DNA of 64,000 nucleotides from Chiridota heheva. Taxonomy: Eukaryota; Echinodermata; Holothuroidea; Apodida; Chiridotidae. The stretch covers positions 899,501 to 963,500 of the forward strand of contig JAIGNY010002156.1 of NCBI GenBank assembly GCA_020152595.1. The letters are read 5' to 3'. Of this stretch, positions 37,203 through 47,570 are shown one piece after another (the first letter of the stretch is position 1; the number at the start of each line of letters is the position of its first letter). The notes under the pieces were generated by a model that saw only the letters and a program-made list of their open reading frames with translations, made no database searches and was not told the DNA's origin. Made by a program: the position numbers and the translations under genes.

Positions 37203-38275
37203 TTATACCTTTTTTGCACAATAATTGACACTCTGCAATTTCATCAGCCTGATCTTGGACAAAAAAATGCTTCCAAATAAATGAGGAAGCCATATTCCAA
37301 CTCTGATAATGAAAGTTGCTATAACAATATAATTAACCTGAGATAAAGAGACACATGAAATACACTACTTGCTGTAAAACATGAGAACAATTACACTGTA
37401 AGATAAAAGAAATTAAAACAAAAGGATCTTATTGTGGAGGCCTCAGTTCATTTCCTGTCTGGACTCAGTCCACTGGCAATTACAAGTTGCTTCTTATTGT
37501 TTGTGGTCATGGCGATATGCAATTATACTATTGCTGTCTCTTTTTTTAGATAGATGGAGCAGACAAGTTTCATGTAATGGGGTCAGTTTCAGTACATTGG
37601 AATAGGCCTGCCTGCATTGAAATAGCTCTAATCGTCAATGAAGAGCTTAAATAGTTGAAATGTATTCAAGTTCCTGACAAATCTGAATTAATTATAGTGA
37701 ATTTTAAGCAATATTAAGCAAAATGAAATCAATGAATTGTACATGTAATATAGGGTATTAAGTTTTGTTCCATTTCTAGAAAGGTATTCACAATTGTATT
37801 TTTTTTATTTTTAAGGAAATTATTGCATTATAAATATTTTTGACTAAATGATGTTAAGTATTTTATAAATTAATTTCTTTAAAACCCCATTAATTCACTT
37901 TCTTTTGCAATATGTGAGCTTTTCCAAATGTAGATTTTAGGTTTAGCACACTCTTTAAACAGTCAAAGCATTCACTATTTTCCAACAAACACATTTTTCT
38001 GTACATGTATCACGCAATCATTCCAAAAATTATGAACAAAAATATATTACTTATTTTTACTAAACAACAAAGTTATACACCACTGCAAATGCTGTTTAAT
38101 CTCTTACAGAGTCTTTACAACTTTATACTTCACCTAAGATACACCTACTCCATTTCCATAATTCATAATTTTCGTAATGAAAAAATTCAGTCTGGACAGA
38201 TTTCATCTAAGATCTGGCCAAATCGGGTTCCGGTTGGATCTAAATTTTTTGATCTGGTACATCCTTAGTGATGTC

Positions 38276-38691
38276 ATAGCCTCAGATTCATCAAAGTATA
38301 TATGTATTCTATAATATTCTTTTCTGTGAATTTGTGGCCCAAAACCATGGGATATGTCAAAAAAGTAGTAAAACTGAATCTCGTAAGGGTATTTATAATA
38401 TATCACTTGAAAAAAGATTAAGGAAAAATGATTTAAATAGTGAAAAAAATAAATAAACTTTCTTTAAAATACATTAACAATTGTTAAGAATGTGAGGATA
38501 AAAACACAACCTTCCATAGTAGATTAATACAGTGCTACACTACTCATTTCTACACAAATAAGACCGAGCTTTAAACTTGAATATCTCCTTAATAACTAAA
38601 TAAGATTTTGAATGCTTTCTTCACCATTTTGTTTCTTTTAATGTCCATCATAGAAGATAAACTTGCTTGACCACTAAATGACAGTAACCCT
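38276..38691 (+). mobile_element. Foldback MITE family C, right part (split)
   Basis: Resumes at ATAGCCTCAG, the continuation expected from other C copies, and runs through ACCATGGGATATGTCAA, ATAAGATTTTGAATGCTTTC and TTGTTTCTTTTAATGTCC to CAGTAACCCT. The right flank is TCAA against TTAA on the left. Confidence 0.9.
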
Positions 38692-38695
38692 TCAA

Positions 38696-39105
38696 TCATA
38701 TGTGAAAGTACTAAATGATATATTAACACCATATCTCATGAACGGTATATTGGATATATACCATATGTGGTACACGTACAGATGGGTTATGGTCTGTACA
38801 TATGTTCTAACGTTGTGGTAGTGATGTCACGAATATTAATAAGTAGGCCGTCCTTGCTGAAAAATTCTTTCGGATAAATGAGCAACCGCTTTTGCATCAT
38901 ACGTGCTATGATAATGTTGTTAGTTATTGTGCAAATGCTAATGTTGTCAACCTTTTTATTGATCTGCATGGTGGGTGTGGCTTATGAATGAATATCCTGG
39001 AGCAAATATTTCATGATATGCAATGAAATGACACTTGATACAAAACTTGCAAATCAATCAGCATATGAAAAAAAGCATCGGAATCTCAAAACCTTATGAT
39101 TCTGG
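38696..39105 (+). repeat. Repeat family R, copy 3 (right part)
   Basis: Begins with CCATATCTCATGAACGGTA and GGTACACGTACAG, continues through TATTAATAAGTAGGC and ends like copy 2 with GCAAATCAATCAGCATATGA. It is the apparent continuation of 29215-30262. Both parts contain a unit of the final type, so the original copy had at least one more unit than copy 2, or these are separate copies. Confidence 0.7.
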
Positions 39106-39688
39106 TTACTTTTACATGGGGTTTACATGTGAAAATAGAATATCCAGTTTTTTCAGGATATTTTTGGTATCACAGAAAAAAACAATATGATATCGCGATA
39201 ATTAACATATAGTGACAGCCCTAATTTTTATAATTATAATTGCACTATATTATCGCAGACACCTTTGATGTACATTTTTTCAACAGGTTGCTGTGGCGAA
39301 TATTGAGATTGAAGTAGTGCGAAGTTATACCAAGTAAAATTTCTCCAACCATTCTCCCTTGTTTTTGTTGGACATTGCAAAATCAAACAGTATAAAGAAA
39401 TTATTTTTGAAAGCTGTTTCTCAGAAGTTAGATTCAGTAAGCATGACATGCTTTCCAAGACAACATTTGGCTCAATTAATTGTTTATACTCCCAAATAAC
39501 ATACCACTGTTGTATTATCAAAATTTTCAAGATCTGAGATTTTGTCAACATTGCATTTTAGTATTAAACTTAGTAAGTGCACAGCAAACTTGGAAAACAT
39601 TGCAAAATCTGAACCAAAATGATGAACCTCTCTCTGCATCTGACAGTGTACTTTTTTCCAATTTATTCAAATTATCCAGATTTATTCA
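39106..39688. other. Unassigned, possible solo hAT terminus
   Basis: ATATAGTGACAGCCCTA at 39208-39224 reads, reversed, as a hAT-like end (TAGGGCTGTCACTATAT), but I found no partner end. A 105-codon minus-strand frame (39234-39551) has no recognisable domain. Confidence 0.35.
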
Positions 39689-39836
39689 ATTTTATCCAGA
39701 TTTATTCAATTTTATAAAGATTTATAAAGATTTCTTCCAGATTGATAAATTATTATTTTTAAATTTGGAATTAATCTTTATGTATTTCTCTAAATCTTTC
39801 TAAATCTTTATCAAATTGAATAAATCTGGATAAAAT
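39689..39836. repeat. Long hairpin, 45-bp arms
   Basis: Arms 39689-39733 and 39792-39836 are complementary at 43 of 45 positions with a 58-nt loop. The arm starts ATTTTATCCAGATTTATTC, and the left arm contains a short internal tandem. No protein frame. It could be a small foldback MITE or a template for double-stranded RNA. Confidence 0.85.
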
Positions 39837-40994
39837 CGATAAATTTGGTTCATTAGGTTTGGCTCATAAAAGAATTAAAAAAATAGGATTTTTGTTTTTT
39901 GTAAAATAAGTTACGAAACATGTAAACCATGCAACCTTGGTTATACCTAGCGGAACTAATTGTCTAAGTCATTTACTGCAAGAACTGTCTTTATCTGGTG
40001 CAGTACCTGTGGTAGGCCCGGTCAGTTCATCCATTGCATTATATATCATTATGCATCATATAGCTGTGCATCAAACTTGACATGCCTGAATACTTTGTAA
40101 TTAAAGCTGCATTGTATTAAACCTTTATACACTTATCTTGTATACCCTCTGCAGACAGCACCTGAACATCCTAAGTGCCAACTTGTTTACATTCTCATAA
40201 AACAATGTAAGTGTTTTTCTTCTAAATCATCTCTTCATCTTTAGTGGGTCGTTTACTGTGTAGTGTTTTTATATACTGTCCCAGTATTAGTTATCATTTT
40301 TAACCTCATATTTTTACAAAATAATAAAATATTTTTATGCTTTTGCATCACATAACACAATTTGTTTTAACACGAAAAATTTATCTGGGGTGTTTAGGTG
40401 TAACTATTTACAATATTTGATACCTGATCAGATGACACTGTATTTTTTATTTAGCAGCTTAAGAAATTATCCTCTTTTTAATCACTTTTTAAATGATTAT
40501 CACAATATGTGTTTAAAACATCATAGGATAAAGGGGTGAAATATTGAACTTTTCACCCCAATTCTAATCGTAACTAATTATTCATCTTTCCCTGTTGATG
40601 AATATGTTTCCCTGTCTCTAGTATATTAGCTGAAACCTGACCATTATGTAAAATGAATCATTAAAGTTTTGTACAAGAAAATGCTGTCATTAGTATAATT
40701 ATTTCTTCTTTAATGTTGCAAGCAATAAAAGAAATTAAAAATCAATAATATACAGTAGGGAATGAATGTACAGTATTTGATCCATATTAATCATATTTTG
40801 TTAGCGTTTACATACATTATGTTGATTTTACTTGGACAACAAAGGCAACTTTTGATTTATGTGTATAAGGCAGAATAATTCAAATTTGTACACATTAATC
40901 ATTAGCAGTCTCAAAAAACGAAAGTATCTGATATATGAGGGAAATTTGTATTAGATGTTTTATTACGTTTTGAAGGTACAAAATATTTGATTTA
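39837..40994. other. Unassigned stretch
   Basis: AT-rich, no supported gene. A 9-bp-stem hairpin (GGGGTGAAA / TTTCACCCC) at about 40533-40560. Confidence 0.4.
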
Positions 40995-41110
40995 AGGATA
41001 AGTTCAGTGGTCTAGGAAGTCTTTTTTATATGAAAGAAAACTTAGACTTCAAAAGAAACAAAATAGTGGAGAAAGCATTGAAAAATCTTGTTCTGTTAAG
41101 GAGATATTGA
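40995..41110 (+). mobile_element. Foldback MITE family C, third copy, left part
   Basis: AGGATAAGTTCAGTGG after TTTA, then CTTCAAAAGAAACAAAAT and GTTAAGGAGATATTGA, where it is broken by a hAT element. It continues at 42124. Confidence 0.85.
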
Positions 41111-42123
41111 TAGGGATGTGCATTTCGTTTAATTCAGTAAAAGATAAACGATCCATTTTTTTGATCGTTTATTGTGTACACGATGACATTTTGAAAATAC
41201 GATCACAAATTTAGGAAGTTTTTGCAGAAGTGGTTCTATCCTACGATAACCTCAACCTAACCATTACAATCACTAGCCAAAAAATAAGTAAAGATTGTCA
41301 GAAAACTTGAGTAGGGCCTACAGTACATTAAGTTTTCAAATTACCTGGAAGGCTGAAAAAAGTTTTCAAAAATAATGATCCATGGTTTGAACACGCTTTA
41401 ATTAAATGCAGAAATAAAATTTCTGTTAGTAAATTGCTGTATCTTGCAAGCTTTTTGGGATGTTTACGACTGTGCTGTAGAAGTTTCAAGGGCTTTACTT
41501 TATACAGTAGTGTACTACTGTATATAAAGAATATTTCAACCCAGTTTTATTTCCAAGTGTACTGTATTTGATCAACCCTCTTAAAAACATGGTTCTGTTC
41601 TTTGCGAACCATGCTAAAATCTCAGCAACTTTTAAACATATTTGTTTGTTTATTTCGCAGACATTTTTTTTTTTTTTGCACAATTTTTTCAACTCATCAG
41701 GTAATCTTTGCATTTATTTGTGGTGAAAATAACAATCAATGCTTTTTTATCTGTGTATTTCTGGGTACATTGTACAGCTTTGTAAACAGGCCTTTAACAA
41801 TAGTGTAGCATTGTTAATCGGGTCTAAGCCTCTACATCAAACTAAGGAAGCTTAAAAATTGTTGAATCAAAGTGAAAGATTAGTGGGAATTTAAATTTTT
41901 TTTTTTAATCTTTTGTTGACGTTTCGTTAAGTTTAAATTGTAAGATGTTTATTGTTGTGTGTGTGAATGTTATTGATTTTGAATGCAAACTCAAAAGCAA
42001 TGTTGGGAAACTATTAAGGGATTATCTCGGTGATTTTTCCATGTAAACGATGTATTAATTTTGTAAATGGTAAACGATACTTTCGATTGTGTACACGATA
42101 ATCGGTATATGGTCGCATCCCTA
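41111..42123. mobile_element. 1-kb hAT-type non-autonomous element with 8-bp TSD
   Basis: Ends TAGGGATGTG and complement TAGGGATGCG. The target duplications are GATATTGA (41103-41110) and GATATTTA (42124-42131), 7 of 8 identical. The subterminal regions carry inverted copies of ATAAACGATC / GTGTACACGATAA motifs. Other C copies give the unoccupied site (AAGGAGATATTCAAGTTT at 38 kb, reversed). Internal frames of about 70 codons show no transposase signature. Confidence 0.9.
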
Positions 42124-42278
42124 GATATTTAAGTTTAAAGTTTGGTATCATTTGTATAGAAACGGCTGAAATCAGACTAGTTGTGATGTCATTAGCCTCA
42201 GATTCCTCAAAGTCTTTATGTATTCTATCATATTTTGTCCTGCAATTTTGTGGCTTAAAAACCATGGGATATGTCAAC
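42124..42278 (+). mobile_element. Foldback MITE family C, third copy, right part
   Basis: AAGTTTAAAGTTTGGTATCA through GTTGTGATGTCATTAGCCTC to ACCATGGGATATGTCAA. Homology ends near the element's centre, so the right half is missing. Confidence 0.8.
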
Positions 42279-42384
42279 TCATATACTATTAGGTAATGTA
42301 TGTTTCCTGTAGAAAATATAAAAGGTACTATAAACATTTCCACTTTCAGATCAAGATTCAGATATGGAGCATTTTCAGCTAAAT

Positions 42385-42952
42385 ATATATTATAATGTTA
42401 ATTTTTCTACTGACTTTTGACTAAATTTGAGTCCCTGGGCAGTACAGTAGTTCCTTTTAAGTGTTAGTTAGTTAATGGTACAATATATGGACAGGTAGAG
42501 ATTTGTATATGCCAGAAAGAGCTGTAAATTCTGAACATATATATTGTAATGTTAATTTTTCTACTGACTTTTGACCAAATTTGAGTCTCTACTTTCCTGG
42601 GCAGTACAGGAGTTCCTTCTAATTGTAAGTTAGTTAATGGTTCAGTATATGAGAGAGTTGAACACACAATTACCAGATTACAATGACGGGGACATTCGGT
42701 TATGATAGTACAAATGATAAACGCTTAATACGACCCGACGAGAACACAGGTATGTACTGTACGGACAGACATAACATCGACAACCAAGTCAATGTCCACG
42801 GCCTTTGATAACCAGTTGTGGTGCACTCTGTCTACCCACCCCAGGATTGAAGATTTGTAGACAGGTTGATTACAGTAGGTAGATAATTCAGTATATGGAC
42901 AGGTAGAGATTTATATATGCCAGAAAGAGCTGTACATTCTGAACAAAAGAGT
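42385..42952 (+). repeat. About 155-bp tandem array split by a SINE
   Basis: Units with AATGTTAATTTTTCTACTGA, GGGCAGTACAG, TAGTTAGTTAATGGT and GACAGGTAGAGATTT start near 42393 and 42548; a third partial unit resumes at 42887 after the SINE. Confidence 0.85.
42652..42886 (-). mobile_element. tRNA-derived SINE, family 1 (copy 2) with 11-bp TSD
   Basis: TTCAGTATATG is repeated exactly on both sides (42641-42651, 42887-42897), the length expected for LINE-mediated insertion. The first array unit has the unoccupied version (TACAATATATGGACAGG). The minus-strand body matches copy 1 at 5633-5911, but the tRNA head is degraded: the B-box reads CTTCAATCCTG and about 40 bp around the A-box are lost. 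Confidence 0.9.
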
Positions 42953-44774
42953 TTTTAAATTATACAAAAGCACATGCAGTTTTCAAGCCATGCTCACAAA
43001 CTTTGAAGTATTTCTAATGCATATAAAAGTTGTAATATATAAAAAGAACAGCTCAAATTCTTAACTGTAGTTCTTTTGAATTGTTATCCTAAATTTCAGT
43101 CGCTGAAAATCACTAGAATGTTTTCTCCTACTAAATATTCATTGGGGTATGATGGAGATTCAAAACCTATTTGTCATATGCAACCTCTTTCATTCAAATA
43201 ACGTTGGTGAAAGGTTGAAAAACAATGAGTTAACATAAGCAAATTTATTTGTTTTCCCCGTGTTGATGTCACAAAATTTGAATTATTATAATAAGGTGTT
43301 TATATTTGAAAACAGTGTGAAATGGTCAACTTGTAACTGTTTTTAATAAAACCTATTGCTATTTTCATGGTCTATAGCCTATTTTCTTCCAATTAATATC
43401 AAATTGGTGCTACTTGTCCATATAACTTCATATTAAGAGAGCTGCCATTTATAATTCTGCAAGCCAATGACAGTAAGTAAAAAAGTTTGAGTTACAAAAA
43501 TACATTAAGTATAAAATTCCACAGAATAGGAGGCACGGTAGAAGTATTACAAACCAGTGGTACATTAGTATGCTAGTAAATCTAGCTACAACAAATTGCA
43601 ACGTAATTTATTTTACCAACAAAAAGGTGGAAAAAGAGTTGAGAGCGGGGAGGGAAAAACAAACAAATAAATTTGGGTGTATGTGAGAATGTCTAGGGAG
43701 CAAAAGGCATGGATTGAAAAGGAGGAAACACGCTGTGACATGAAGTAAAATTGAATTCATGATCATTCTAGAATATTTAAAAAGCAAACTTAAACATTTC
43801 ATATTGTACCTCATTTGTGGAGTGTTTAAGTTTTCAGTTATTGACATGTCTATAAATATACGCCATCTAAAAAAGACTAGTACTCCAGATTTAGGTTATG
43901 TCAACTTGACAAATGAAATTAAAATCGTTATACTTACAGTGTCATTCCTTCTTCTCTTACAAACTTTTTGCACAGTATTTTGGTTTGGAATGTGGTAAAA
44001 ATGACCCTAGCATATTTATAACAGTTTCTGTAGTGACATACTAACTTATTTCAATAGTTGTGATGGTTGATTTACAGGTTAAAACATTGAAACAAGAAGT
44101 TTGTCAATTTGACTCGCAATGCATTACTTTGTGTGAGATAAACAAAGATTGCGCTTTATTGTGCAATAGTTGATTTTTACATTTATGGTGGTGGCTTTGT
44201 TTTAAGAGTTAATGACATTAACATCTCTTCCTGTTCCTTGGTGAGTGGTGTATTTTGAATAGTAAGGGGAAAACCCTAAAATACTTTCAGGCTTTTCAAC
44301 TTGATATCTTTATTGTGGTTGACCAGTTTTGCCTGCAAAAAGTGTTTGTTTTGAGTAACCCAACCTACCCAACAATAGTACTACCTTTTCAAATATTGTT
44401 TTAATGTTTTTTTATAACTGAAATGATAACGCTTTAATAGTGTATAGAATGGTATGAAAAAGCTTGAATTTATTTGTCCAAACCAACAACAGGTCAAATC
44501 CGGACTTTCTGGAAAGAGAGTGTGTGTGTGGGGGAAGAGGGGGTGAGGGGAGAGGGCTTATGGTCCCTTGATAAAATTTACCCCAGCAAATTTACTTAAC
44601 ATAATACTTATACTATTTGTAGAGATCTGTACACTGTAGGTCTTAAAATCTTCTTTCCCTAATATTTGATCATTTCTAAGCTAAATGTGAAGTGTTACTT
44701 CTTCCCGATATCAAGTTACTTCATATACCTATAAATTCAACAGCCATTGATTTGTAAATTCCAAAGCTGTACTT
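42953..44774. other. Unassigned stretch
   Basis: Frames of 79 codons on each strand at 43608-43998 have no recognisable domain. A purine-rich G/T run at 44514-44560. No gene called. Confidence 0.4.
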
Positions 44775-44890
44775 CTTCTTTAATCATTTTTCCTGGAAGT
44801 ACATTGCATTCTAATTAAGACAACATCATTCATGTTCTACTGTAGCATCACAACGATGTTAAAGCTCCCTCTTGCATTTCCCAAAAAATT
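44775..44890 (+). repeat. Paralogue of the 15-kb target, unoccupied site
   Basis: ACATCATTCATGTTCTAC, GCATCACAACGATGTTAAAG and CTTGCATTTCCC correspond to the two flanks of the hAT element at 15310-15945 joined together. ATCACAAC occurs once, at 44847-44854. Confidence 0.75.
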
Positions 44891-45380
44891 CACTCGCAGC
44901 ATATCATACAAAGCTGTAAGGTTTTGACAATGGTTGGCCTCATTGATATTGCATTCTTCCAGGATGTCATTTCATACCTGTATACAAGTACATCACTTAC
45001 AAGTATTGAAGTGACATCATTGTCTGGGTCGTTAGAATTTTCTTAACGAGGATAGCTGAGATGATTCAAGGCGTTGTAATTATGTATGCGTGAAGAAGTA
45101 GAATAATTGCTCATCATATACTTGGATTTCTTTTAAGATTCAAGGAAGCTCTTGTCAACTTGATGCATCATCTTAAAAATCAAATAATGGACTTACTCAT
45201 TTCTTGTATAATACAGAACAAAAATTGTCATCTGATGATCTATCATTGGTAAACCAACATTTTCTAAAATTGATTTGTTTCCTTGATTTTCACTGTTGAA
45301 AGTGATATATTGACAAATATTTTGAGGAGCTGGCATAAGCTACTGTAATGTTAGCTTGGGTAGGCTGGTATTGTTCCAAG
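44891..45380. other. Unassigned spacer
   Basis: No gene or repeat recognised. Confidence 0.4.
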
Positions 45381-45552
45381 TACTAGCTTGCTGCAATTTT
45401 GCAGCATGCTTGCAGCACGCTTGCAGCACGCAGCATGCTTCCTGCACACTTGCAGCATGCTTGCTGCAAGCTTACAGCATGCTTGCTGCAAGCTTGCAGC
45501 ATGCTTGCACAAGCTAAAAATGTTAGCTTGTTGCAAGTGTGCTGCAAGCTAA
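45381..45552. repeat. Self-complementary TTGCAGCATGC repeat cluster
   Basis: Ten or so copies of CTTGCAGCATG and its complement (TTGCTGCAAGC) are interleaved in about 170 bp, so many alternative stems are possible. Frames of 61-76 codons on both strands (cysteine/alanine/leucine-rich) follow from the repeat. Confidence 0.85.
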
Positions 45553-45807
45553 AATTTATGTATGGGAAGACCTGTATTAATGAAACCAATATGGCTGAAA
45601 TTGATAACAATGTGAATTACAAAACATAGGCAGCGCTACTACTTCCTTCACAAATGTTGTATTCATCAAAAATTCTTGAAACGGATCAGTCTTAATTTTC
45701 GGAAAATCATTACCTGCGTCTGACTAAATTGAATGAATAAATAAATGCTCCAAATTAAGAAATATGAATCCACATGAAATATCAGAAGCTGTCAAGAGTC
45801 CTTTTAA

Positions 45808-46069
45808 AGGAAAGGTATTGTCCCGTAAATAAATTCAGAAGTGAACACGACCGTGCTGCTAACGTGACTTCAAGGTTTCAATTTTTTTATTGGTTGCGAG
45901 AAATATGGGATTTTTTTATTACAAATGTAGGCCCTATGTTCAGTCCAGCGGATGTGTGGTCCATACCAGCACAGATTTCTTGCTATCGATAAGAAAAATT
46001 GAAAGCCAGAAGTCAGACGTTACAAGCACGGCTCCTTTGGGAATGCATTTATGGGATGATACCTTTCCT
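45808..46069. mobile_element. TTAA-flanked MITE
   Basis: 262 bp with 23-bp TIRs (AGGAAAGGTAT then TCCC and TAAAT), 20 of 23 identical. TTAA on both sides (45804-45807, 46070-46073). The same TTAA-AGG start occurs in the elements at 12710 and 30267. No coding capacity. Confidence 0.85.
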
Positions 46070-46073
46070 TTAA

Positions 46074-46664
46074 GAAATATGACTTGGAACTTAGGTAGAA
46101 ATCCATATTTTTTATTTCAAGTGTGAAAGGATGAGTGATTGTCTATATTTTTAAATCAATTCTTTTGAAAATTAAGGTTCCGTTCTTGGTGAAATTTGTA
46201 TATAAGTCATTTGTGAAGCTTCTATTATTGATTAAATCACTCAATGCTGTATTTCTAATTTGTGAAATGCTTTTCTCGCAGATGAGGCTTTGACTCACCC
46301 TCAAAATATCAGAGTTACGATATGTGACATTTGCTCTCCTTGTGGTCTCTCACCCAGCAAACTACTGCTATTTAAATTATTATATTAATTCCACGATTTT
46401 ATTTAATCTTTTTATTCTTCCTCATTCCATTTGGTGCCTCAATTATGTAAGAATTTACTTTCAACCTTTCTGGCAATATTGACCATAGACGTTGATGTGC
46501 CACTAAACAACACGAACCTTGATTGTTCTCTAACTCCATTGCCGAGCCCTTCTGCAACCCCCCCTCTAACCCCCCCCCCCCCTCCCAATGTATTAGAAAA
46601 TAACACTGAAATACGCCTTTGAAAAAGACAAGGTCTTTTGAAATGATGTAATATTTCAACACTT
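46074..46664. other. Unassigned spacer
   Basis: A C-run at 46569-46590. Frames here include the artefactual 110-codon minus-strand frame (46399-46731), which runs through unrelated repeats. Confidence 0.4.
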
Positions 46665-46920
46665 GTTCAGGATTTGAAACCTCAACCCTCTGGCAGGGAA
46701 GTTGTTGAATTAACGGCAGCAGAGCATTCAAAATATTGGGGGTAGAGGGCTAATGCAGTCAGGTGACATCTAATAACAATATAGGGGGGAGGGGGTTAGT
46801 TAGGTTCAGGTAACATGTTAACTTATGTTAAATTATTTAGGCTCCGCCGCCCTTGATACGGTATTATACTTGGTGGAACTAATCACTGTCAAGTGCTCTA
46901 CCATTGAGCCATTGAGAAGG
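46665..46920 (-). mobile_element. tRNA-like SINE head split by a MITE
   Basis: On the minus strand GGCTCAATGGTAGAGCACTT (about 46912-46893) is a typical tRNA-like A-box region, and GAGGTTTCAAATCCTG (about 46684-46669) a B-box. In an intact tRNA-SINE they lie about 50 bp apart; here a family A MITE (46711-46855) accounts for most of the extra distance. No target duplication of the MITE is readable, so the reading is moderate. Confidence 0.5.
46711..46855 (-). mobile_element. hAT-like MITE, family A (copy 2)
   Basis: 145 bp; right end complement CAAGGGCGGCGGAGC, left end with 4 mismatches. Shares TTCAAAATATTGGGGG with the copy at 2625-2745 in opposite orientation. Confidence 0.65.
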
Positions 46921-47038
46921 GATATTCTGGCATTGAGCCTCCCAAGTTTTGAAATGTTAATCAATTTGTTTTATGCGTAACACAATGTTTGAAAGTGTTT
47001 GTGCCTTTAATAAAAAAAAATATATAAAGGTTTATGGT

Positions 47039-47378
47039 AACCTACATGTGAATATCAAATTCATAAAATTCATTTAATTCTCAAATCATCTTAAACCTTG
47101 CAATGAGATTTTGTTTACAATAAGAATTTGTGCACTTAATAATTATGAAAGGATGCCCTCTAAAAGTCATTTTGTTTATCAGAGATGTGATAGAAATGAT
47201 TTTGTAATCACCTACATGTGTGAATATCAAATTTATACAAATTCATTTAATTCTCAAATCTTCTTGAACCTTGCAATGAGATTTTGTTTACCATTAGAAT
47301 TTCTGCACTTGTTATGAAAGGATGCCCTCTATTAGTCATTTTGTTTATTAGAGATGTGATAAAAATGATTTTGTAATC
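47039..47378 (+). repeat. About 170-bp tandem duplication
   Basis: Two copies with CCTACATGTG, CCTTGCAATGAGATTTTGTT, TATGAAAGGATGCCCTCTA and AATGATTTTGTAATCA. Diverged by several small indels, older than the 19-kb duplication. Confidence 0.9.
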
Positions 47379-47570
47379 ATAAACTGGTGTTTATTCTTGA
47401 AAAAGATTATTTATGTATAATTGCAGAAATTGAAAAACTATTTTGCTGTAAAAAAGTTGCATTACAGGAAGTCATGAGAAGAATACAAATTTATAAAGAC
47501 AAACAAAAGGTAAATCAGTTTTGAGCTCAAAGGAAAAAATCAACTTAAAAAAAAGAAGTGTGATGCCATG

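Larger units (their letters stand above)
30442..38267 (-). mobile_element. 7.8-kb hAT transposon, defective, with 8-bp TSD
   Basis: The left end TAGGGATGTACCGGAT and the right end (complement TAAGGATGTACCAGAT) form the TIR, 14 of 16 identical. Both subterminal regions are rich in CCGG and CCGGTTCCGG-type motifs, which in other hAT elements are transposase-binding sites. GTGATGTC flanks it exactly (30434-30441 and 38268-38275). The unoccupied site GTGATGTCATAGCCTCAG is readable in the C copies at 14 kb (reversed) and, with one extra base, at 42 kb. It encodes a broken transposase on the minus strand (33232-36457) and contains a family B MITE, a SINE tail and a cluster of a short motif. The 30.6-33.2 kb and 37.2-38.2 kb parts hold nothing I recognise. 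Confidence 0.9.

Noticed and set aside
39208..39224. hAT element ending ACAGCCCTA
   Set aside because: Only one end found; no partner TIR or duplication in this window.
40533..40560. Terminator-like hairpin GGGGTGAAA / TTTCACCCC
   Set aside because: A short stem in a eukaryotic, gene-free context; chance is adequate.
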